Assembly: GCF_017565645.3 (NCBI RefSeq)
Contig: NZ_CP086136.1
Span: 1,054,001 to 1,118,000, forward strand
DNA from: Bradyrhizobium barranii subsp. barranii
Lineage (GTDB): Bacteria > Pseudomonadota > Alphaproteobacteria > Rhizobiales > Xanthobacteraceae
Length of the DNA stretch: 64,000 nt
Direction of reading: 5' to 3'
Within the stretch, counting starts at the first letter, position 1, and the number at the start of each line of letters is the position of its first letter. The notes under the pieces were generated by a model that was not told the DNA's origin, ran no database searches, and saw nothing but the letters and a program-made list of their open reading frames with translations. The position numbers and the translations under genes were made by a program. Positions 16,627 to 25,719 of the stretch are shown piece after piece.

Positions 16627-18036
16627 TTACTCCGCGGCTTCAGCTGCCGAAGCTTTAAGCTCCGCAAATTTCGTCGCCATCGTCGGATTTCCACGTGTCA
16701 GCTTCTTGATCGTCACGTCCTGGGCCTTGTCGTTCGCGAGGCGAAGGTTGCGGTCCGCACCGATTAGCGCGTCCTTCGTCTTCTGCAGATGGTCGATAGA
16801 CTTGTCGATCTCGGCAATCGCCGTCTGGTAGTGCCTGGAGGCCAGATCGTAGTTCTTCGAGAACGCGGTCTTGAACGTCTCAAGCTGGTTTTCAAACTGG
16901 GTGATGTCGATATTCTGCGCCTTCACGAGCGCCAGCTCGGTCTTGTACTTGAGCGAGTTGATCGCCGCATTCCGAAGAAGCGTAATCATCGACAGGAAGA
17001 ACTGCGGCCGGATGACATACATTTTCGGATAGCGGTGGAAGACGTCGACGATGCCGGCGTTGTAAAGTTCGTTGTCCGGCTCAAGCAATGAGACCAGGAT
17101 GGCATACTCGCAGCCCTTCTCGTTCCGGTCCCGATCGAGCTCCTTGAGGAAGTCCTCATTCTTGCTCTTCGTTGCGGTTCTGTCGCTTTCGTTTTTCATC
17201 TCGAACATGATCGAGATGATCTCGGTCCCGGCATCATCCGAGTCCCGGAAGATGTAATCGCCCTTGCTGCCGGTCCGCGCATCGTTGTCCTTCTCGAAGT
17301 ACGCCCGCGGAAAGGCCATCGACCGCACGCGGTTGAACTCGGTCTCGCAGTGCTGCTCGAGGGTCTCGCCCACCATTTTGGTGGACAAGCGGGCCTTCAG
17401 ATCTTTTAGGCGCTCGATCGCGTCGTCGCGATCCTTGATCTGCGTCTCGTACTTGTCCTTCAGTGACTTCTCCGAGAGCTGTTTTTCAAGCTGGACCTGC
17501 TTGATGCCGTTCCTCAGCTCATCGCGCTCCTTCTCGATGACGCCAACCGCCTCAGTCACTGCAAACTTCTTCTCAAGCTCAACAGCCTGGACCTTGGCCT
17601 TCAGCTCCTGGATTTCCTTTTCCTTGGCGGCGGTGATCTTGTGCTGCTCGCTCGCCAAAAGCGCTTCAGCGAGCTCCGAGGCCGCCTTCTTTTCACGCTC
17701 GGACTCAGCTAGCGCGTTTGCGAGCCGGTCGCGCTCCTTCTCGACAGCACTGAGCGCTTCGGTCACGGCAAGCTTCTGCGAAACCTCACTCCCTTCAAGC
17801 TTGGATTTTAATTCCAGGATCTCGGCGTCCTTGGCGGCTGCAATCTTCTGCAGATCATTGCTCACCCGGGCCTTTGCCAATTCCACAGCGTTCTGCTTGT
17901 CGCGCTCGGCCAGTTCCAAACGTTCGTGCAGTTGTTCTGCGAAATCGGCGTCGCGGACCTGCTTCAGGATATCCGCGTAACCGGACTCATCGACCTTAAA
18001 GGCCTTGTCACAATGGGGACAGATGATCTCGTGCAT
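16627..18036 (-). CDS. DUF2130 coiled-coil nuclease-like protein (first)
   Basis: 469 residues. The N-terminus carries a zinc-finger-like CPHCDKAF, followed by a very long Lys/Glu/Ala-rich coiled coil (about 25-220). The C-terminal DUF2130 domain shows a PD-(D/E)XK-like pattern: [16 protein letters not shown] near 259, then [10 protein letters not shown] near 279 (ExK). Later helices contain [17 protein letters not shown]. The predicted role is a nuclease on a coiled-coil scaffold; the family has no established function that I know of. It lies on the same strand as the DUF4011 helicase. A second DUF2130 protein at 58788-60062 also sits in a defence-type operon. The nuclease reading is an inference from the motif. 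Confidence 0.8.
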   Translation of the reverse strand: MHEIICPHCDKAFKVDESGYADILKQVRDADFAEQLHERLELAERDKQNAVELAKARVSNDLQKIAAAKDAEILELKSKLEGSEVSQKLAVTEALSAVEKERDRLANALAESEREKKAASELAEALLASEQHKITAAKEKEIQELKAKVQAVELEKKFAVTEAVGVIEKERDELRNGIKQVQLEKQLSEKSLKDKYETQIKDRDDAIERLKDLKARLSTKMVGETLEQHCETEFNRVRSMAFPRAYFEKDNDARTGSKGDYIFRDSDDAGTEIISIMFEMKNESDRTATKSKNEDFLKELDRDRNEKGCEYAILVSLLEPDNELYNAGIVDVFHRYPKMYVIRPQFFLSMITLLRNAAINSLKYKTELALVKAQNIDITQFENQLETFKTAFSKNYDLASRHYQTAIAEIDKSIDHLQKTKDALIGADRNLRLANDKAQDVTIKKLTRGNPTMATKFAELKASAAEAAE

Positions 18037-18489
18037 GGTTCCTGTCCGGATCAGGGCGGCTGCTGTGGTCGTTCATAGGCGACGCCGCGGCTCGCAGAAT
18101 CGGCCTCGGCCCCATTGAGAACAAAATTAGAACATGTAATTTCAGTGGGTCAAGCCGGAAGCCGCGGTCTTGGGCGTTTTTGGCTGAGAATCCCCCGATT
18201 TTCAATGTGGGAAGGCCGGTGATCCAGAGCGGACCGCTTACCCGAGCAGTCGACCGGTTGGCGTGGCTGCTACCGAGCTCAGCTCATCCGACTTGAGGCT
18301 GTTCGTGTCGACGACCATCCGCTTAAAGCGCTATCGCCTATCTTACCGAAGCCTTGTGAAACAAGCTTAGGGAATGAAGAGGACAGCATGGGCCCTTGTT
18401 GACCACCACGTGACGAGCGGCTCGGGGTTGAATCCGCCTGATTACTACGCTGTCCTTGCGACCATCATTCCCGACTTTCCTTTTCCTAG
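18037..18489. other. Intergenic region, no recognisable gene
   Basis: It contains the upstream region of the DUF2130 gene and runs to the IS21 end at 18490. I see no domain, RNA or clear repeat. Confidence 0.5.
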
Positions 18490-18491
18490 TG

Positions 18492-19355
18492 TCAATCGGC
18501 GTTGGACTGGGACCCCCGATCGGCGTCCAAAGGGGACCCCTTTGATCGGCGAGTCTTGATGGTAGCGCTCGCGGCGTCGGAGCTGGCCGGGGTTGCGGAG
18601 ACGGCGCGAGCGCGGGTTGTTTGATCGTCGTCGCGGCTTTTAAAGCGCCAGCTGTCGTTACCGGTCTCGACGATGTCGCAGTGATGAGTCAGCCGGTCGA
18701 GCAGCGCGGTCGTCATCTTGGCATCGCCGAACACGCTCGGCCACTCGCCGAATGCCAGATTGGTGGTGACGAGGACGGAGGCGCGCTCATAAAGCCGGCT
18801 GACGAGGTGGAAGAGAAGCTGACCGCCGGACTGGGCAAAGGGCAAATATCCGAGCTCGTCCAGGACAATGAAGTCCATGCGGGTTAGGTGCTCGGCAAGC
18901 CGGCCCTGTCGCCCGTTGCGGGTCTCGGTCTCGAGGCGGTTGACGAGGTCGACCACGTTATAGAAGCGGCCACGGGCGCCGGATCGGATGCAGCTTCGCG
19001 CGATAGCGATGGCCAGATGGGTCTTGCCGGTGCCCGTTCCACCGACCAGGACGACGTTGCGTTGCTGGGCGATGAAGCCGCCGCCGGCGAGATCATTGAC
19101 AAGCGTCTGGTTGATCGGCGTGGCGTCGAACTGGAAGTCTGCGATGTCCTTTGCAAGCGGCAACTTGGCGATGGTGAGCTGGTATTTGATCGAGCGGGCC
19201 TGCTTCTCGTTGATCTCGGCGGAGAGCAGATCGCCGACGATGCGCTGGGGTTCGTGCTGGCGTTTGACGGCGGTCGCCATGATCTCGTCGAAGGCGGCCT
19301 TCATGCCGTAGAGCTTAAGCTCGCCCATGAGATCGAAGATTTGGGTTCGTTCCAT
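18492..19355 (-). CDS. istB: IS21 helper ATPase IstB (second element)
   Basis: 287 residues. Start 19355 overlaps the istA stop by TGATG. It contains Walker [18 protein letters not shown], Walker [13 protein letters not shown] and sensor [11 protein letters not shown], typical of IstB. The C-terminus is 30-40 residues longer than usual because the frame runs into the terminal repeats before stopping at 18492. The ATPase helps IstA choose target DNA. Confidence 0.95.
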   Translation of the reverse strand: MERTQIFDLMGELKLYGMKAAFDEIMATAVKRQHEPQRIVGDLLSAEINEKQARSIKYQLTIAKLPLAKDIADFQFDATPINQTLVNDLAGGGFIAQQRNVVLVGGTGTGKTHLAIAIARSCIRSGARGRFYNVVDLVNRLETETRNGRQGRLAEHLTRMDFIVLDELGYLPFAQSGGQLLFHLVSRLYERASVLVTTNLAFGEWPSVFGDAKMTTALLDRLTHHCDIVETGNDSWRFKSRDDDQTTRARAVSATPASSDAASATIKTRRSKGSPLDADRGSQSNAD

Positions 19356-20872
19356 CAGTTTGTCCTCCGGAGGTTGTCGTAGCGGGCACAATCGGCGATC
19401 GGCGCATGGCGAAGCGTCAAGGCGGCCGGCGTCATGATGTTGGCCGGTGGGGCAGGTTCACGTTGACGAGCCAGGATGTTGAGCACGACATCGGCGGAAT
19501 GAACGCCATGAGCGACCGCCTCGGCGCAGGCGGCTTCCACCGCGGGCAATCCGTCTGTCAGCACCGCATTGAGGATATCGACCATCTGTCGATTGCCATC
19601 GTCGGCACCGGCGAGTTTGCGCCGTACACGCTCAATCGCTGCGGGCAGCACCCAGTCCTTGAAGGGAGCGCCATTACGCAAGGCACCGGGCTTGCGCACA
19701 AGCACGGGCACATAGTGCCAAGGGTCGTAGACCGTCTCGCCGCGACCGAATGATCGCGGATGTTCGGCAACGACCCGGCCGTCCTGGCGGATCACGATGC
19801 GGTCCGCATAAGCCTGGACCTCAATGGGCCGCCCGACCGCGCTTGCCGCAACCGAGTACTTGTTGTTGTCGAAGCGCACCAGGCAGGTCTTGGAGACCGA
19901 GGCCGGGACGGCATGGAAGCCATCGAACCGACCTGCATAAGGCACGAGATTGGGTCGCTCGGCCTCGAAGATCTCCCAGACAGTCCGGTCGGCGAACTCT
20001 GGATGCCGATGCGCCTTGGCGTAGGCGATACATTTATCGAGCAACCAGGCGTTCAGCTCGTCCAATGTCTTGAAGCGCAGTCGCGGGGTGAAAAAGCGTT
20101 CGCGGACCAACCCGACCTGGTTCTCGACCTGTCCCTTCTCCCAGCCCGACGCTGGCGTGCAGGCAACCGGATCGACCAGATAATGGCTACACATCTGCAG
20201 GAAGCGCTGATTGTAGAGGCGGCCTTTGCCGACAAAGATCGTCTCCACCGCCGTCTTCATGTTGTCGTAGATGCCGCGCCGGCAAGTCCCCTTGAACAGT
20301 GCGAACGCCCGGTCGTGGGCGTCAAACACCATCTCCTGCGTCTCGCGCGGATAGGCCCGAACAAACAGCATCCGACTGTGGCAAAGCCGGACATGCGCCG
20401 CCTTCACGACCACCGTGGTTCCGCTCAACAGGACGACTTCGTGGCTCCAATCAAACTGGTAGGCTTCGCCGGGCGCAAAGCTCAACGGCACATAAGCTGA
20501 GGTCGTCGAGGCGCCACGCTCTCGGCTCCACCGCCGCGCATAGCGACGAACCGCGTCGTAGCCGCCGGCATATCCGAGGCCGCGAAGCTCTTCGAACAAG
20601 CGAATCAGCGTCAGCCGTTCGCGCGTCGTCTTGCTCTCGTTCGCCGCCAGCAACCGGTCAAGCTCGGCACTCCACGGGCCCATCTTCGGAAGCGGCTGCG
20701 TCTCTCGCTCGTACCGGAACTCCGTCGCCTCCGAGCGGATGACCTTGCGGACCACCTTGCGCGATACGCCAAGCTCCCGGCAGATCGCCTTGATCGGCTG
20801 ACCATGAACAAAATAAGCGCGACGGATCTTCGCAATCGTCTCCACCACCAGCATCCCAACCTCGGCTTCCAT
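19355..20872 (-). CDS. istA: IS21 transposase IstA (second element)
   Basis: 505 residues. Helix-turn-helix ([21 protein letters not shown], about 24-45), first Asp in [13 protein letters not shown], second in [10 protein letters not shown], Glu in [12 protein letters not shown]. These complete the DDE triad. The C-terminal domain has [16 protein letters not shown]. Full length and apparently intact. It represents a different IS21 subgroup from 5570-7111. Confidence 0.95.
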   Translation of the reverse strand: MEAEVGMLVVETIAKIRRAYFVHGQPIKAICRELGVSRKVVRKVIRSEATEFRYERETQPLPKMGPWSAELDRLLAANESKTTRERLTLIRLFEELRGLGYAGGYDAVRRYARRWSRERGASTTSAYVPLSFAPGEAYQFDWSHEVVLLSGTTVVVKAAHVRLCHSRMLFVRAYPRETQEMVFDAHDRAFALFKGTCRRGIYDNMKTAVETIFVGKGRLYNQRFLQMCSHYLVDPVACTPASGWEKGQVENQVGLVRERFFTPRLRFKTLDELNAWLLDKCIAYAKAHRHPEFADRTVWEIFEAERPNLVPYAGRFDGFHAVPASVSKTCLVRFDNNKYSVAASAVGRPIEVQAYADRIVIRQDGRVVAEHPRSFGRGETVYDPWHYVPVLVRKPGALRNGAPFKDWVLPAAIERVRRKLAGADDGNRQMVDILNAVLTDGLPAVEAACAEAVAHGVHSADVVLNILARQREPAPPANIMTPAALTLRHAPIADCARYDNLRRTN

Positions 20873-20932
20873 GACTTGATGGAAGCCACTGTGGACCCTT
20901 GTCCCGGGGTCCCGATTGGATGCCGATTACCC

Positions 20933-20948
20933 CGAATACGGGGTCCTT
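20933..20948. terminator. Short perfect hairpin ACCCCG-AATA-CGGGGT
   Basis: A 6-bp perfect stem with a 4-base loop lies just beyond the stop of the antitoxin-like gene and overlaps the IS21 end. No T run follows, so termination is only possible, not shown. Confidence 0.3.
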
Positions 20949-21442
20949 ATTCCATGCCGAAACACAGCCACGTCTCGCGTTCGAGGGCGAGTTCGCGAGC
21001 TTTTCGATTGAGCGCGTCGATCGCAGCGTCGAAACCTGTCGGACTCGATGCCATCTCGAGCGGTGTCTTGCCGTCCAGCGCTGGGTGTTCGGTTCAGCCA
21101 TGTTGCCGCGAGATCGCCGATGTCACGCATCGCGCGGGCTCTGAACTGCGCCAATCGAGCCTCGGTCTCTAACTGTTCCCTTTCGTGCCTGGCGCGTTCG
21201 CGTTGTTCGGCTTCGTCGGCCTTCTTCTTGAGCATCCTACCGAGTGCGCCCGCGCATGGCAGGCCGAAGAGTTGCAGGTTGCTTCGCGGGGAAAATCGGG
21301 TGTTGGTCCGGATGTGCGAGATGTCCCGACACAAAGCCGTCCAAGCGGCCTCTTCGCCTTGAATGGCATCAGCGACTGATCCTTGGCGGCCGGGCAATGG
21401 GCTTGCAATCCACACATCTAGCATTCGCGCCAGCTTTCTCAT
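20947..21442 (-). pseudogene. Frameshifted gene with antitoxin-like C-terminus
   Basis: Translation from 21442 gives a charged helical region (KKKADEAEQRERARHEREQ), then ARAMRDIGDLAATWLNRTP. From about 21090 the meaningful frame changes by one base to PALDGKTPLEMASSPTGF and ends FGME at 20949-20947. The segment AATWLN...ALDGKTPLEM resembles the Xre/MbcA/ParS-type (DUF2384) antitoxin domain, in which a short helix precedes LGGxTPLEL. No toxin gene of the RES type is seen next to it; the IS21 element begins 12 bp downstream. The frameshift is clear from the sequence; the family call is tentative. Confidence 0.5.
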
Positions 21443-21456
21443 CGTCTTGCATGTTG

Positions 21457-21672
21457 CTATCCCGAATAAGTACTGAACCTGCCGTGCTTCACACCGCGAA
21501 CGTACCCGCGCGACACGCGCTCTTCCATCTCGCGCTCTAAGAACTCGTTCGCAATCAACAGCGCCTTCACAGCCTCGCGCACGTCACCGCCGCAAGCTGC
21601 AATTGCCTGATCGGCGGCAGCTTCCAGCGCCTGCGGGTCGGATTGCAGGATCAAGGCGGCTGCTTCAGGCAT
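21457..21672 (-). CDS. Small hypothetical protein
   Basis: 71 residues with ALEAAADQAIAACGGDVREA and VKALLIANEFLEREMEERVS, then a conserved-looking SRGYVRG turn. It is helical and probably cytoplasmic. Short proteins of this kind are common on rhizobial accessory replicons, but I know no function. It lies 15 bp upstream of the frameshifted gene on the same strand and is divergent from the HEPN-like gene, with 15 bp between starts. Confidence 0.6.
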   Translation of the reverse strand: MPEAAALILQSDPQALEAAADQAIAACGGDVREAVKALLIANEFLEREMEERVSRGYVRGVKHGRFSTYSG

Positions 21673-21687
21673 GGGGAAAACCGAACT

Positions 21688-22302
21688 ATGTCACTAGCCA
21701 ATGTTCTCATTTTGTTCCAAGCAAGTCAAGCGTGTAGCGATATAGAGATTAGCGGCATGACGGCGGACGACGCCACCGATGAGCGAGCTTTCCGCGAGAA
21801 GCAGCAGCGGGTCTATGCGTTGGTCGGTCACTGCATTTTGAGATTCCAACACGTCGAGGACTATCTTGAGGATGTCTTCGCCAGCGTCCTTGGCGGAAGT
21901 AGACCGCGAGCAGACGCCATCTTCGCATCGGTCCGAGGCATTGATCGAAAGACTGAAATCATCAGAGCTGCGGCAACGGATTTGTCCGGTGAACCTTGGG
22001 ATCAACTCGCCCCATTGTTAAGGCGAGTCAAGGAAGCGTCGGACGTGCGCGGCCAGATCGCTCATGCCAACCCCGTCCAAAACGGCGGATTGACCCGCAT
22101 CAAGATCAAAACCGGAAACGGACGGGTCACGGAGGTCGTCAGCGTAGAGCAGGTAAGCAGCAGCCACTGGGAACTGCATAAGAAGGCAAAGCAGACAACT
22201 ATCTTCACCGAGGAAGAGTTGCTGAGCGAGTACAATCGTACGGACAGTCTCTACGGAGACATGATCAAGTTTGTAGCATCCGTGAAAAGTCTGTCGGTAT
22301 GA
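21688..22302 (+). CDS. HEPN-like protein, putative RNase or abortive-infection effector
   Basis: 204 residues from ATG 21688; a longer frame from TTG 21643 would overlap the divergent small gene. An alternative start is ATG 21757. It is all-helical, with CILRFQHVEDYLEDVF and, at about residues 121-126, RGQIAH. This fits the Rx4-6H catalytic motif of HEPN RNases (RxxxxH), placed after a helix ending LRRVKEASDV as is common in that superfamily. HEPN proteins often act in toxin-antitoxin and antiphage systems. The next gene downstream (22350) encodes a membrane-anchored coiled-coil protein, which could be its partner. HEPN membership is inferred from one motif and the helical context. Confidence 0.5.
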   Translation: MSLANVLILFQASQACSDIEISGMTADDATDERAFREKQQRVYALVGHCILRFQHVEDYLEDVFASVLGGSRPRADAIFASVRGIDRKTEIIRAAATDLSGEPWDQLAPLLRRVKEASDVRGQIAHANPVQNGGLTRIKIKTGNGRVTEVVSVEQVSSSHWELHKKAKQTTIFTEEELLSEYNRTDSLYGDMIKFVASVKSLSV

Positions 22303-22349
22303 GGCGCTCCGCTTTTCCTGCAGTTTCACTTTAGCTGAAGGCCTTTTTG

Positions 22350-23111
22350 ATGGACATGCTCTCAACCCTGTTCGCGTTGGTCGGCTATGTAGTTGTGGGA
22401 GTCGGCGCGGTTGGCGCGTTCGTCTGGTGGCTGTTCCGCACGTTCAGCGAAAAATGGCTGAACGCAAAATTCGAGGAGCGCCTAGCTGCCTACAAGCACG
22501 AACAGCAAAAGGAGCTTGAGCATTTAAAATTCGAGATCAACGCCCAGATGGATCGCGCCACAAAGCTACACCAAAAAGAGTTTGAGGCGCTTCCTGAAGC
22601 CTGGGCTCGCCTGATGGATGCTCACGGAATGACAGTCAGCTTGGTCTCCCGCTATCAGTCGCATCCCGACTTAAACAGGATGCGGCCTGACCAGCTCGAA
22701 GACTTCATCGTGCACAGCAAGTTGGCTGAGTGGCAGCGCCAGCTTGTAAGGGATGCAGACGACAAGACGAATGCGTATCGAAACCAGATTGAGCCCTTCA
22801 AAATTGCGCGTACAAGAAAGGCGAGCCGCAAGTTCTATCTGTATTTTCGTAAGAACGGCATCTTTATTCGAGAGCCGATCAAGCAGAAGTTTGAGGCGCT
22901 GGATCAATTGATGCTTTCTGCGATGTCCGAGCATGAGATGAATTTTCAGCACAAGACCCGCGAGTTCAAATCCATTGATCGCCTCGCGTCGGACGGCGAG
23001 AAGATGGTGAAGGCGTTAGAGGGCGAGGTGCAGAAAAGGTTGTGGGACTCGACACGCCAAGAAACCGATAGTTCAAGCGCGGTCAGTGACAATGTCATAT
23101 CTAACGTCTAG
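22350..23111 (+). CDS. Membrane-anchored coiled-coil protein
   Basis: 253 residues. An N-terminal transmembrane helix (about 3-27; TLFALVGYVVVGVGAVGAFV) with WWLFRTF after it is followed by a Lys/Glu-rich coiled coil (AAYKHEQQKELEHLKFEINA, about 47-75). The rest is helical and cytoplasmic, with a weakly conserved FYLYFRKNGIFI segment near 165. No enzymatic motif is visible. It starts 47 bp after the HEPN-like gene on the same strand, so they may form a two-gene unit. Membrane-anchored coiled-coil proteins of this type are often seen near defence genes, but I cannot name the family. Confidence 0.65.
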   Translation: MDMLSTLFALVGYVVVGVGAVGAFVWWLFRTFSEKWLNAKFEERLAAYKHEQQKELEHLKFEINAQMDRATKLHQKEFEALPEAWARLMDAHGMTVSLVSRYQSHPDLNRMRPDQLEDFIVHSKLAEWQRQLVRDADDKTNAYRNQIEPFKIARTRKASRKFYLYFRKNGIFIREPIKQKFEALDQLMLSAMSEHEMNFQHKTREFKSIDRLASDGEKMVKALEGEVQKRLWDSTRQETDSSSAVSDNVISNV

Positions 23112-23205
23112 GCGGATGGAGAAGATTGAGCAGCGGCTCAGCGACATTGGGGCGAGATATAACCGCTTACTCTTAGCGGTCTCCCATCGGAACTATTTGA
23201 AATGA
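23092..23205 (+). CDS. Possible 37-residue helical protein
   Basis: The ATG at 23092 lies inside the end of the previous gene in another frame. The product contains RRMEKIEQRLSDIGARYNRL, a plausible amphipathic helix. There is no clear ribosome binding site of its own, though coupling to the upstream gene is possible. Weakly supported. Confidence 0.25.
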   Translation: MSYLTSRRMEKIEQRLSDIGARYNRLLLAVSHRNYLK

Positions 23206-23271
23206 ACAAGTGGCCGAGTATGCTCGGCACAGATATGCTAGCTCTCTGCAAAGCTACGCTGACGCGCCGAT

Positions 23272-23291
23272 CTAGGGCGCGTACTCATAAA
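23272..23291 (+). repeat. Relic of an IS-type terminal repeat
   Basis: CTAGGGCGCGTACTCATAAA differs at one base from the repeats at 48667 and 52651. It is probably an old IS end. The stretch 23206-23432 holds no recognisable gene. Confidence 0.5.
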
Positions 23292-23432
23292 TGCGGAGCA
23301 GTAGCAGCGTTTGGCCGATTTCCGCTTCGATCCAAGAGCAATGTTCGTCGCCGCGGAGCGAACACGATGGGCCGGACTCTGACATGTGACGGCCCGATGA
23401 GCTGCGGACAAGGTCGGTAAGATTGTGAACGC

Positions 23433-23717
23433 TCATGGCAGCGGTTCGACCTTCGCCGCCATATCGGGAGCGCGCGTGACGCTGTAGGTTGCGTTGCTGC
23501 ACTTGAGGACCCACACGGCGCGATCTGGGCGGGAGCGTTTGGTATCTCTCGATGCACCAAGCGGCTTGTCACAAGTGAAACCTCATATGCGAATTTGCGC
23601 CGACAACATCGAGTGCGGAGTGTCGCCCTGGATTGCCGTCCCCTGTTGCGCCCGCACCGATGAGCTGACAAGAACACTTGCCACGGCGAGGAGTGCTAAC
23701 CCAAGCGGTTTGTGCAT
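23433..23717 (-). pseudogene. Small secreted protein with in-frame stop
   Basis: From ATG 23717 the frame encodes a signal peptide (LGLALLAVASVLVSSSVRA, then Gln-Gln) and continues to SAQIRI, where TGA (23585-23583) stops it after 44 residues. The same frame continues without further stops as GFTCDKPLGASRDTKRS and WVLKCSNATYSVTRAPDM to TGA 23435-23433. The second half looks like genuine coding sequence with two Cys, so a single nonsense mutation has probably inactivated a 94-codon gene. Similar short exported proteins of unknown role occur in Bradyrhizobium. Confidence 0.65.
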
Positions 23718-23762
23718 GACTATCGTCAATTTCGAGGTTCGATGAAAATTCCTCGCCGAACC

Positions 23763-24125
23763 TCACGCTCGTCTGACAGCCACGTACTCAGCAGCCAGCA
23801 GAGTAGTGAAAAGTAGATGCAAGATAACAGCGGGCCATAGCAGCACGCCCACCAGGTTTCCCACGATACCCAGATAAGCAAGATAGATGGCTGCAAGAAG
23901 ATTGTAGGCGAGCATTGCCCGCACGACCGGCCGAGCCGGGGGGAACGGCCAGGACGTAAGCGCAAATCCAAGCAGGGCAATCCCAGCGAGCCGGCCGAGC
24001 GCTTGACCGGAATCCGAAATGTCTGCCGAAAAGACCAGCCGCCCGAACAGCACCGGGCTGAGCAACAGGATCAATCCCGTGCCTGCGATCTCAACCGCAA
24101 CAAGCCGCGCGCCCCACTTCATCAT
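23763..24125 (-). CDS. Small four-helix inner-membrane protein
   Basis: 120 residues from ATG 24125 (GGAGGG 4 bases upstream; an adjacent second ATG is possible). There are four predicted transmembrane segments: AGTGLILLLSPVLFGRLVF, LAGIALLGFALTSWPF, AMLAYNLLAAIYLAYLGI and GVLLWPAVILHLLFTTLLA. There are no catalytic motifs. It lies about 50 bp downstream of the DUF1254 gene on the same strand, so co-transcription is likely. Function unknown. Confidence 0.7.
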   Translation of the reverse strand: MMKWGARLVAVEIAGTGLILLLSPVLFGRLVFSADISDSGQALGRLAGIALLGFALTSWPFPPARPVVRAMLAYNLLAAIYLAYLGIVGNLVGVLLWPAVILHLLFTTLLAAEYVAVRRA

Positions 24126-24176
24126 TTCCCTCCAGCGCGGCGAACAGCCGGTCAAGCATACTGCCCGACACCAAAC

Positions 24177-25679
24177 TCACCCCGTCCGCTTTACCGGCGG
24201 AATCTTGTAGCTGCCGTCGAGCAACGGCTTGCTCGGCTGGTACGCGCGGATGGTCAAGTTGAACGGCAGGCTCGGCGGGCAAGGTAGCCAGTTCGTCTCG
24301 TTGTCCGCACCGGGCGTTGTGGCCTGGATATAAATATCCAGCGAGCCATCCGCATTGTACTTGAGAGGCATTCCCGAAAGGATCCCATAGCGGTTCAGCG
24401 AATTCCGTACATAGAAATTCTCGCGATAGGGCGACACCGACCAGACGCCGCTGGCCGAGGGCGGAAACTCGTCCTTGCCGAAATGCAGAACATATTTGGC
24501 GGCGCCGTCCAGAACGTTGCCATCGCCATCCACGAAGGCGCTGGGATAGACCGCATCGTCCGAGGTCAGCGCACCAAGCCCGAGCCACGCGATAAGAGCC
24601 CGGGTGTTGTAATCGGTGCCATATCTGCCGAGATTGAGCATGTTCAGCCAACCGTTCACGGCAGGCGTATCGTAGAGCGCAGCCTGAAATTTCAGCCATA
24701 CTTCCGCAGGAGCCGCGTTCAGTCCCCTGATGATGGCTGGATCAAGCTTGCTGGTATCGAACTCCTTGCCCGGCTCGATGCCAAATTTCCTGAGCTTGTC
24801 GAGCATCCCGGTGTCGGCCGGATACGGCGGGTTGTCCTTCAAGAGGCGCGCCAGGCGTTTGAAGAACATCTCTCCCGTCATCAACCGTACCTGATCATAC
24901 GGGGTCGCCGTGAGGTCGACGGCGGGATCGACGGGAACGTTGCTGGGCGGTGTATACGGCTTGCCCCATGCGCTCAACGGTGTGATCTGGAGCTGATCCT
25001 GCAATGCGTGGATTTCCGGAAAATCCTGCGGGCCGGCGGCCGACATCTGCACGAGCAGCCACGCGAAGCGCGTGGGGCATCGATAGACGTCCTTGACGTC
25101 CGCTGGCGCGGTCCCGTTCCATTTCGGTCCGGCGATGAGGAATTTGCCGGCACCCGAACCGGTGGTTCGGCTGCCGATCGAGGCAAAATCGTCCGTCCAC
25201 ATATTCATCAGCTGCAACACGATGTAGCGCCCCTTCGTGTCGGGGTGCGAAGCGATCATGGGCTCCTTGTCGAGATCCAGGATGGCGAACGACCACACCG
25301 TGCTCACGCTGATCCGCACGACATCCTTGAAATCCGGGCTGACGTAGCCCCTCATCCGGCCGAACTGGTTGAACGGCGCCTTGTATTCTTCGGACTTTGA
25401 GGTTGCCGTAACCACGCCATTGGTCACGTCCATCAGGACGAGCGGGAAGCCGTAGACGTAGCATTCCATGCCGAGCAGGTACGCAATTTCTTCCTTTGCG
25501 TCGCCCTTCAGGTCCTTCAGCTCTCCCAACTCTCCCTTCAGGAATTGGCCCAGCCTTTCGGCTCGACTCTCCGCCGCGCTTGGTCGCAGCAGCGCCGCGG
25601 CCGCGCCCAGCGCCAGAGCGCCCAGGCCCAGATCGCGGCGCCGCAGGCTGATCGACTTCATCCAATGACCGTCGCCCAT
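24177..25679 (-). CDS. DUF1254/DUF1214 exported protein (first)
   Basis: 500 residues. The start at 25679 is supported by AAGGAG 8 bases upstream. The N-terminus has a Tat-like signal (LRRRDLGLGALALGAAAALL). The DUF1254 domain (about 60-200) includes CYVYGFPLVLMDVT and GRMRGYVSPDFKDVV; the C-terminal DUF1214 domain (about 370-490) includes VDGDGNVLDGAAKYVLHF and NFYVRNSLNRYGI. These are periplasmic proteins of unknown biochemical role that often lie beside sulfatases and other detoxification genes. Here it follows the frameshifted arylsulfatase by about 40 bp on the same strand. It is a close paralogue of 34343-35821. Confidence 0.9.
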   Translation of the reverse strand: MGDGHWMKSISLRRRDLGLGALALGAAAALLRPSAAESRAERLGQFLKGELGELKDLKGDAKEEIAYLLGMECYVYGFPLVLMDVTNGVVTATSKSEEYKAPFNQFGRMRGYVSPDFKDVVRISVSTVWSFAILDLDKEPMIASHPDTKGRYIVLQLMNMWTDDFASIGSRTTGSGAGKFLIAGPKWNGTAPADVKDVYRCPTRFAWLLVQMSAAGPQDFPEIHALQDQLQITPLSAWGKPYTPPSNVPVDPAVDLTATPYDQVRLMTGEMFFKRLARLLKDNPPYPADTGMLDKLRKFGIEPGKEFDTSKLDPAIIRGLNAAPAEVWLKFQAALYDTPAVNGWLNMLNLGRYGTDYNTRALIAWLGLGALTSDDAVYPSAFVDGDGNVLDGAAKYVLHFGKDEFPPSASGVWSVSPYRENFYVRNSLNRYGILSGMPLKYNADGSLDIYIQATTPGADNETNWLPCPPSLPFNLTIRAYQPSKPLLDGSYKIPPVKRTG

Positions 25680-25719
25680 GGCTGTCTCCTTCTTCGCGCG
25701 ACGCGAGCGTCGTCGGTTG

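Larger units (their letters stand above)
18490..20935 (-). mobile_element. Second IS21-family element
   Basis: istA and istB lie on the minus strand. The left end begins TGTCAATCGGCGTTGG; the right end, as complement, reads TAATCGGCATCCAATCGGGA, so the inner repeat is AATCGGC plus GGGACCCC. Further GGACCCC motifs lie inside both ends. No target duplication could be identified, and the right end lacks the TG terminus, so it may be slightly eroded. Confidence 0.8.

Noticed and set aside
16318..16767. A 149-codon plus-strand gene between the helicase and DUF2130
   Set aside because: It overlaps the 3' end of the DUF2130 gene, lacks a ribosome binding site and has no recognisable motif.
24483..25400. 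A 305-codon frame antisense to DUF1254 (also 34490-35692)
   Set aside because: No start signals or domains; mirrors a recognised protein family.
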